The notes below the pieces were generated by a model. That model made no database searches and was not told the origin of the DNA. It was given only the letters and a program-made list of their open reading frames with translations. From Litorivivens sp041625575 (lineage in GTDB: Bacteria; Pseudomonadota; Gammaproteobacteria; Pseudomonadales; Spongiibacteraceae), in the NCBI GenBank assembly GCA_041625575.1, contig JBFJTG010000106.1:1-11269 (forward strand): a stretch of 11,269 nucleotides of DNA, written 5' to 3'. The translations under genes and the position numbers were made by a program. Positions within the stretch are counted from its first letter, which is position 1, and the number at the start of each line of letters is the position of its first letter. This document shows positions 6,303-11,269 of the stretch, piece by piece.

Positions 6303-7202
6303 TTATTTTTGATTGGTGATCAGGGTGCCAACACCGCGATCCGTGAATATTTCCAACAATACCGCATGTGGCACCCTGCCGTCGATGATATGTGCACTGG
6401 CAACCCCAGCCTTCACGGCATCAAGTGCACAGCCAATCTTGGGAAGCATGCCGCCATAAATCGTGCCATCGGCAATCAGGCCGTCGACCTGCTCTGTGCT
6501 CAATCCGGTCAGCACCTTGCCATTTGCATCCATCAAACCCGAAACATTGGTCAGCAGCATCAATTTCTCAGCGCGCAGGTGCTCCGCCATTTTTCCCGCA
6601 ACCAAATCGGCGTTAATGTTGTAGCTGTCTCCGTTCGCATCAACGCCAATCGGGGCGATCACGGGGATAAAGTCACTATCAAGCAGCATATCCATCACCC
6701 CGGCATTGATAGACTCAACTTCGCCCACGTGCCCTATATCAATGATTTCCGGCGCAGACATTTCGGGGCTGCGGCGACTCACTTTCAGCTTTTTCGCCCG
6801 AATCAGCTGCCCGTCCTTGCCCGTCAGACCAATGGCCTTGCCGCCGTTACGGTTTAATAGTGACACGATTTCCTTGTTAACGCTGCCGCCCAGCACCATC
6901 TCCACAACATCCATGGTTGCGCTATCGGTTACGCGCATACCGTCGACAAAGCTGGACTCGATGCCGAGTTTCTTTAACAAATCACCAATTTGAGGCCCGC
7001 CGCCGTGCACCACGATGGGATTCATTCCAACCAGCTTCATTAAAACGATATCGCGCGCAAACTGCTCCTTAAGGTCTTCCCCCTCCATAGCGTTGCCACC
7101 AAACTTAACGACGATGGTCTTACCGGTAAACTTCTGGATATAAGGTAGTGCTTCAGTCAGCACCCGGGCGATATCGGCCGCGCTGCTTACAGTTCCTGAC
7201 AT
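6303..7202 (-). CDS. argB: N-acetylglutamate kinase, arginine-sensitive type
   Basis: Phosphorylates N-acetyl-L-glutamate with ATP, the second and usually controlling step of arginine synthesis. It has 299 aa, the length of P. aeruginosa ArgB and longer than the 258 aa of arginine-insensitive E. coli. Visible features are the N-terminal kinked helix (about 8-26, ADIARVLTEALPYIQKFTGK), the phosphate-binding start VVKFGGNAM (31-39), HGGGPQI (66-72), substrate Arg90 in DGMRVTD, YNINADLVAG (194-203), KIGCALDAVKAG (255-266) and the C-terminal DGRVPHAVLLEIFTDRGVGT (274-293). The N-terminal helix and the C-terminal block are what hexameric, arginine-inhibited enzymes use to bind arginine, so feedback control is expected. 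Eighteen nt separate it from algC. GGGA about 8 nt before the ATG may serve as Shine-Dalgarno. Confidence 0.97.
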   Translation of the reverse strand: MSGTVSSAADIARVLTEALPYIQKFTGKTIVVKFGGNAMEGEDLKEQFARDIVLMKLVGMNPIVVHGGGPQIGDLLKKLGIESSFVDGMRVTDSATMDVVEMVLGGSVNKEIVSLLNRNGGKAIGLTGKDGQLIRAKKLKVSRRSPEMSAPEIIDIGHVGEVESINAGVMDMLLDSDFIPVIAPIGVDANGDSYNINADLVAGKMAEHLRAEKLMLLTNVSGLMDANGKVLTGLSTEQVDGLIADGTIYGGMLPKIGCALDAVKAGVASAHIIDGRVPHAVLLEIFTDRGVGTLITNQK

Positions 7203-7220
7203 ATTTGATTCCCGTATAGG

Positions 7221-9773
7221 TTAAAACCCTGGCGCTAGCGTCGGGTCAACGTGTTTGATCGCTTGGCGAAACAGCTTCTGAATTTTGACGAGATTGTCCT
7301 CTGTATCGGCCTCAAATCGCAAGCTCAGTGCCGGCCCGGTATTCGATGCCCTCACCAAACCCCAGCCGTAAGGAAATTCTGCCCGGATACCGTCGAGCAT
7401 ATTCAACTGCGCATCGGCAAAGTAATTGCCAGCCTTAAGCTGCTCAATAATCACAAACTTTTGCCGCTCATCTGTTGCCACCAATAATTCAGGTGTCGAG
7501 ATACTGGCCGGCAGGCTTGCCAGCATTTGGTGAAGTTTTTTCGAACTCAGACTCAGTAATTCGAGCATGCGCGCCGCCACGTAAATGCCGTCATCAAAGC
7601 CGTACCAGCGCTCACGCACAAAAATGTGCCCGGTAAACTCACCGCCCAGTAAAGCGCCAGTGTCCTCTACGGCACTTTTGACATAGGAATGCCCCGAGCG
7701 ACACATCACCGGAACCCCGCCGGCCTCGCTCACAACCAGGGGTACATGGCTGGAGCACTTAACGTCGTACACCACGGTGGCACCCGGATTTCTCGCTACC
7801 ACATCCTGCGCAAGCATCATCAGCGCTTCGTCCGGGTAGACAGCCTCCCCGGTGGAGGTTACAAACACGACCCGGTCACCGTCTCCGTCAAAGGCAATTC
7901 CGACGTCCGCACGCTTCGCACGAACCGCGGCCTGCAATGCATGCAGATTGACTGCCTGAGTCGGATCGGGATCATGATTGGGAAAGTCGCCATCCAGCTC
8001 GCAGTAAAGCGGCTCGACAACACAGCCCAGCGCCTGAAACACGCGAGGTGCAATCGGGCCGGTAATACCGTTGGCGCCGTCCACAACCACCTTCAGGCGC
8101 CTTGCGACTACGACGTCTTCGCAGACCCGCTCGACGTAGCGATCGGCAATACTTTTATTGGTGTAACGACCACGCTCACCCTCAACGATAGCAAAGCGCT
8201 GTTCGACAATTCGGCTTCGCAGGGAATGGATATCATCCTCGGTCAGGCTTTTTCCCTGCATCACGAGCTTAACACCGTTGCATTCACGTCCATTGTGACT
8301 GCCGGTAATCATCAAGCCGTTTTCAACCGCCAACTCATGGGTTGCAAAATGCATCAGCGGTGTCGGTACAGCGCCCAAATCCGTCACGTCGATGCCGCTG
8401 TTTAGCAGACCGTCCACCAGCGCGTCACGGATACGCGGACTACTATTACGCCCATCGCGGGCCACCAACACACGACTCTGTTTGCGCCGCTTTAGCTCGG
8501 CACCCACCGCCAGCCCGATACTGCGACATAATTCGGATGTCAGTTGAGCGTCCGCGTGCCCCCGAATATCGTAGGCGCGAAAGATCTCGCCGGGAAAATC
8601 GGCCCCGGCCTGGATAGCGGGCGTGGTCGGAGTATTCGCCACCGGCCTCGAAGCTGCCGCACCGTCAGGCACCTCCAACACATCCAGAAACTCATCATCC
8701 TCGATAGAGGCCTCGTTGATTCCCTCTGCAGTTTCATCTGCCAGCGAGTCTTCCGCGGGAGGTGTCGGCTTCGGTTTTACACCACTTTCATCAGCCCGTG
8801 CGCGCCCCTCCGAAAACACCGACGCCAGAAAGTCCTGCTCCTGCTCATCCTGACTTATACGTTCTTCAACGAGCTTCGCTGCATTGCGACGCATGGCGAG
8901 TCTACGCTGGCGCATTCGGTGCAGCGCGAGTATCAGCTGAAGACAGACAGCCGCTAGCGCAATGATTGCTACAACGTACAACCACAGGTTTCGAAATATC
9001 CAGGTGCTATAAACCCACTCACCCACGCCAACCTGTACAGCCCATTGCGGGTCCTTTAAGGGAGCTTGCGTGGTAACACTCTCTTGTGTATTGACTTCAC
9101 CAACGACGGCCACATCGCGCCAGCCGCCCTTTACATTAAATCGCAAAGACAGAGCCGACGGCTCGCCCGCTATAAACCGACTTAACTCGCGTCTTATTAT
9201 TTGCTCCGGGTAACTCACCAGAAGCACCCCAATACCCTCTACCGGCTGGGCAAGGCTTAAGGTCCAGCGGGTTCCGTCGCTATAGGCGTCCAGTATGGGG
9301 CCTTGTAAGTCGAGGCTTCGGCGCAGCATATCGCGTTCGACATGGCGCAGTTTTTCGATTTCAGGATTGTCTTTGTCGGCTATTCCAAGCGAGCCAAGGC
9401 GAACCAGTTTCGCAACGCTTGCATCCGGGATGTTAAAAACCGCGTTCTGCGTTTTCCCATCAAGGCTAGCCAAAGCTATTCTGGCGTCTTCTTTAAGCTT
9501 TTCAAAGAAGCGGTTCATGCCCAGGGCATAGCCCTCTGCCTGCAGCTCCAATGCGTCCAAGGCCTGCTGATGGTAAATCCGCATATTGACCGCGCTAAGC
9601 ACAAGCACCAGCAGTGCAGCTACCAAGGGCAACACAATAGGGAGGGAGCGCAGCACGCGATTTAAATCACCGCTGCGCACGTGAAAAAGCGCACGCCAAC
9701 CCTGATCGGATTGATTGCCTCGCTGCGACACATGCGAGCGCGTAAGGTCGTCAAAGCGGTGCTTTTCTTTCAT
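7221..9773 (-). CDS. algC: Membrane-anchored phosphomannomutase/phosphoglucomutase (long AlgC)
   Basis: Interconverts hexose 1- and 6-phosphates, feeding GDP-mannose, rhamnose and lipopolysaccharide/exopolysaccharide synthesis. It has 850 aa, about 390 more than classical P. aeruginosa AlgC (463 aa). The order is: basic cytoplasmic tail; membrane segment about 44-63; a 200-residue extracytoplasmic region (64-262); membrane segment about 263-284; Arg-rich stop-transfer and acidic/Pro-rich linker (286-392); and a complete mutase (393-850). Mutase motifs: phosphoserine Ser492 in TGSHN, metal loop DGDGDR with Asp629/631/633, sugar-specificity loop GGEFTGH (710-716), and phosphate site RASNTGP (808-814). 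Start: ATG at 9773, GAGG 11 nt upstream. A TTG at 9821, 3 nt after the coaBC stop, would add 16 residues and cannot be excluded. Long forms are known in Pseudomonas and relatives; the role of the outer domain is not clear from sequence. Confidence 0.93.
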   Translation of the reverse strand: MKEKHRFDDLTRSHVSQRGNQSDQGWRALFHVRSGDLNRVLRSLPIVLPLVAALLVLVLSAVNMRIYHQQALDALELQAEGYALGMNRFFEKLKEDARIALASLDGKTQNAVFNIPDASVAKLVRLGSLGIADKDNPEIEKLRHVERDMLRRSLDLQGPILDAYSDGTRWTLSLAQPVEGIGVLLVSYPEQIIRRELSRFIAGEPSALSLRFNVKGGWRDVAVVGEVNTQESVTTQAPLKDPQWAVQVGVGEWVYSTWIFRNLWLYVVAIIALAAVCLQLILALHRMRQRRLAMRRNAAKLVEERISQDEQEQDFLASVFSEGRARADESGVKPKPTPPAEDSLADETAEGINEASIEDDEFLDVLEVPDGAAASRPVANTPTTPAIQAGADFPGEIFRAYDIRGHADAQLTSELCRSIGLAVGAELKRRKQSRVLVARDGRNSSPRIRDALVDGLLNSGIDVTDLGAVPTPLMHFATHELAVENGLMITGSHNGRECNGVKLVMQGKSLTEDDIHSLRSRIVEQRFAIVEGERGRYTNKSIADRYVERVCEDVVVARRLKVVVDGANGITGPIAPRVFQALGCVVEPLYCELDGDFPNHDPDPTQAVNLHALQAAVRAKRADVGIAFDGDGDRVVFVTSTGEAVYPDEALMMLAQDVVARNPGATVVYDVKCSSHVPLVVSEAGGVPVMCRSGHSYVKSAVEDTGALLGGEFTGHIFVRERWYGFDDGIYVAARMLELLSLSSKKLHQMLASLPASISTPELLVATDERQKFVIIEQLKAGNYFADAQLNMLDGIRAEFPYGWGLVRASNTGPALSLRFEADTEDNLVKIQKLFRQAIKHVDPTLAPGF

Positions 9774-9824
9774 GCCCAGCGGTACCTCATCTGTTACTCC
9801 CGCGGGCGGGCTTGCCTGCAAAAC

Positions 9825-11030
9825 TCACGCAGTCTCCCCATACATTGTAGCTAATTGCCTGATCAAGGCATCAGCCAAAGCCTGCTTGGCCATGCGTGGC
9901 AATTCCTGCTGCTTGTCTGCACTGACCAACACCACTTCATTGTCATCACTATTAAAACCAATTCCCTGGGCTGCAACATTATTGGCAATTACAACATCCA
10001 GCGCCTTGCGCTGTAATTTGCCACGGGCATGTTCCAGCAATCGTTCAGTTTCCGCGGCAAAGCCAACGGTAAACGGACGCTTATCCTTCAGCGCAGCAAC
10101 CGCAGAAATAATATCCGGATTTTTCACTAGCTCAATCTGCATGCTGTCATCATTTTTCTTTATTTTTTGCCCGGCAACCGACACGGGACGATAATCGGCC
10201 ACCGCGGCGCAACCGATAAAGATATCTGCCTCTTGGGCACGCGCCATCACCGCCTCGAACATATCTCGGGCGCTGCTCACATCAATCCGATCAACCGAGT
10301 CTGGCGTCGCCAAAGCCACCGGCCCGCTCACCAAGGTGACAGTCGCCCCCGCATCGGCAGCGGCACGCGCCAATGCGTAGCCCATTTTGCCCGAACTGTG
10401 ATTGCTAATGTAACGCACCGGATCGATAGCTTCCCGGGTGGGCCCTGCCGTAATCAGCAGCCTCACACCATCGAGTGCGCGGCTTTGAAATAAGTTCTCT
10501 GCGGCATCTGCCAACTGAACCGCCTCAAGCATGCGCCCCAGACCAACATCACCGCAGGCCTGCTCGCCAGCCGCCGGACCAAAGACATGGGCTCCCGCCT
10601 CGGCCAGAGAGGCAAGATTACGCTGAGTCGCGGGATCAGCCCACATGGCCTGATTCATGGCCGGGGCAATCGCTTTATGGGACTGGCAAGCCAGCCACAA
10701 GGTAGACAGCAAATTTCCGGCGTGACCACCGGCCAGCTGGGCCAGAAAGTCCGCTGACGCAGGAGCCACCAGTAGCAAGTCCGCCCAGCGCGCCAGTTCG
10801 ATATGCCCCATAGCCGCCTCGGCCTCGGAGTCCAGTAGTGAGGTATGCACTGGATTGCCGGACAGGGCTTGCAGGGTAAGCGGGGTAATAAACTCCCGCG
10901 CCGCCTCCGTCATCACCACATGAACGTCGGCCCCACGCTCCTTCAGGCGACGCACTAATTCCGCCGCTTTATAGGCTGCAATACCCCCGGTAATACCGAG
11001 CACAATATGACGATTGTTTAAACGAGACAT
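9825..11030 (-). CDS. coaBC: Bifunctional phosphopantothenoylcysteine synthetase/decarboxylase
   Basis: Carries out two steps of coenzyme A synthesis: CTP-dependent joining of cysteine to 4'-phosphopantothenate (CoaB) and FMN-dependent decarboxylation to 4'-phosphopantetheine (CoaC). It has 401 aa, the standard length. The CoaC half (1-185) shows GITGGIAAYK (12-21), the catalytic His76 in MGHIELA, PAMN at 123-126 and Cys159 in ACGDVG. The CoaB half starts near 188 with LLITAGPTREAIDPVRYISN, SSGKMGYALA (212-221), AAVADY (275-280), Lys289 in QKIKK, and GFAAET (323-328). The ATG at 11030 fits the family; 56 more in-frame residues upstream run into the divergent radC start and are rejected. The Shine-Dalgarno is weak (GCAAG). 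First gene of the minus-strand operon, with algC next. The usual neighbour dut is missing. Confidence 0.97.
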   Translation of the reverse strand: MSRLNNRHIVLGITGGIAAYKAAELVRRLKERGADVHVVMTEAAREFITPLTLQALSGNPVHTSLLDSEAEAAMGHIELARWADLLLVAPASADFLAQLAGGHAGNLLSTLWLACQSHKAIAPAMNQAMWADPATQRNLASLAEAGAHVFGPAAGEQACGDVGLGRMLEAVQLADAAENLFQSRALDGVRLLITAGPTREAIDPVRYISNHSSGKMGYALARAAADAGATVTLVSGPVALATPDSVDRIDVSSARDMFEAVMARAQEADIFIGCAAVADYRPVSVAGQKIKKNDDSMQIELVKNPDIISAVAALKDKRPFTVGFAAETERLLEHARGKLQRKALDVVIANNVAAQGIGFNSDDNEVVLVSADKQQELPRMAKQALADALIRQLATMYGETA

Positions 11031-11054
11031 CTTGCAGCACAACACCCAAAGTCG

Positions 11055-11081
11055 AATAATGGCTAAACAGCCGCCATTATT
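11055..11081. promoter_or_regulatory. Perfect 9-bp dyad between coaBC and radC
   Basis: AATAATGGC (11055-11063) and GCCATTATT (11073-11081) are perfect inverted repeats around a 9-bp spacer. The spacer allows an alternative inner stem, GGCT-AAAC-AGCC (11061-11072). It lies between two divergent genes and overlaps the likely coaBC -10, so an operator or a leader-RNA hairpin is likely. On the plus strand ACAGTTTTT follows, resembling a terminator, but no plus-strand gene precedes it. Confidence 0.5.
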
Positions 11082-11084
11082 ACA
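11076..11084 (-). promoter_or_regulatory. Extended -10 candidate for coaBC
   Basis: Minus-strand TGTAATAAT joins the TGn extension with AATAAT (5 of 6 to consensus). A start near 11069 gives a leader of about 39 nt to the coaBC ATG. There is no good -35. The element is embedded in one arm of the 9-bp dyad, which would let a bound protein block it. Confidence 0.35.
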
Positions 11085-11120
11085 GTTTTTGATCAATTCC
11101 TCACTATTGGCGGCATCACC

Positions 11121-11127
11121 AAGGAGG
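11121..11127 (+). promoter_or_regulatory. Strong Shine-Dalgarno fixing the radC start
   Basis: AAGGAGG stands 5 nt before the ATG at 11133. It is the strongest ribosome binding site in the window and settles the start of the cut-off radC frame. Confidence 0.85.
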
Positions 11128-11132
11128 GTGAT

Positions 11133-11269
11133 ATGACAATCAGGGACTGGCCCGTCGCCGAAAGACCCCGTGAACGCCTGCTGCAGTATGGACCCCAAAG
11201 CCTCTCGGACGCTGAACTTTTAGCCATATTTCTGCGCACCGGCGTGCGTGGCAAGTCGGCCGTCGACCT
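11133..11269 (+). CDS. radC: RadC/YicR-family JAB-domain protein (5' part; cut off by the window edge)
   Basis: Forty-five codons are visible. The N-terminus MTIRDWPVAERPRERLLQYG is followed by SLSDAELLAIFLRTGVRGKSAVD, the helical N-terminal block of RadC proteins (E. coli: PREKMLKFG...LTDVELLALFLRTGTRGK). The JAB/MPN metallo-domain that defines the family would lie beyond the edge. The cellular role of RadC is unsettled; the old DNA-repair assignment was withdrawn. The start is fixed by AAGGAGG at 11121. It is divergent from coaBC, the arrangement seen in E. coli and Pseudomonas. Confidence 0.93.
   Translation, partial: MTIRDWPVAERPRERLLQYGPQSLSDAELLAIFLRTGVRGKSAVD

Noticed and set aside
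6309..6857. Plus-strand open frame (182 codons) antisense to argB
   Set aside because: Shadow of a strongly conserved enzyme; composition is not protein-like.
7689..8405. Long plus-strand open frame (238 codons) antisense to algC
   Set aside because: Lies wholly opposite conserved mutase motifs, has no recognisable domain and is explained by the codon bias of the real gene.
11055..11090. Dyad plus TTTTT read as an intrinsic terminator on the plus strand
   Set aside because: No plus-strand transcript reaches this point from coaBC (which runs the other way), so an operator or leader role is more sensible.
1..11269. tRNA, rRNA, CRISPR arrays, insertion sequences, phage genes
   Set aside because: No cloverleaf, rRNA-like block, regularly spaced repeats, transposase or integrase frames were seen on either strand.

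Overview
The window carries a conserved gammaproteobacterial chromosomal segment of housekeeping genes, with one small toxin-antitoxin module as the only clearly accessory part. Several features point to a marine or plant-polymer-degrading relative of Pseudomonas (Cellvibrionales or a nearby order). These are a class I adenylate cyclase, a Crc homologue divergent from pyrE, the long membrane-anchored form of AlgC, an arginine-sensitive type ArgB, and the coaBC-algC-argB-slmA / pyrE / radC neighbourhood. The genus is inference; no rRNA or other typing marker is present.

Left part (1-3391): the 3' nine-tenths of cyaA (class I adenylate cyclase) runs off the left edge. It is followed by a spacer of about 165 bp with small dyads, then a minus-strand RHH antitoxin/RelE toxin pair with its own promoter, a palindromic operator candidate and a hairpin directly after the toxin stop. 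A further spacer of about 200 bp holds a degenerate REP-like dyad at the 3' end of crc.

Centre (3392-5648): crc (minus) and pyrE (plus) are divergent, each with a recognisable -10 element in the 174 bp between them. pyrE is followed after 7 nt by an exported DUF4124-type coiled-coil protein, almost certainly in the same transcript. The Crc protein has lost several nuclease metal/catalytic residues, so it is a regulator fold and not a DNA repair enzyme.

Right part (5659-11030): a four-gene minus-strand operon, coaBC -> algC -> argB -> slmA, has short gaps (51, 18 and 14 nt). It combines coenzyme A synthesis, sugar-phosphate isomerisation for surface polysaccharides, arginine synthesis and nucleoid occlusion. 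The dut gene that normally sits beside coaBC in Escherichia and Pseudomonas is absent. AlgC has an additional membrane and periplasmic N-terminal half. coaBC is divergent from radC (partial, right edge) across a 102 bp spacer with a perfect 9-bp dyad overlapping a likely coaBC promoter.

I did not find a convincing wholly new system. The points most worth checking are the AlgC extracytoplasmic domain, the nuclease-dead Crc with its intermediate set of retained residues, the missing dut, the coaBC/radC dyad and the toxin-antitoxin insertion.
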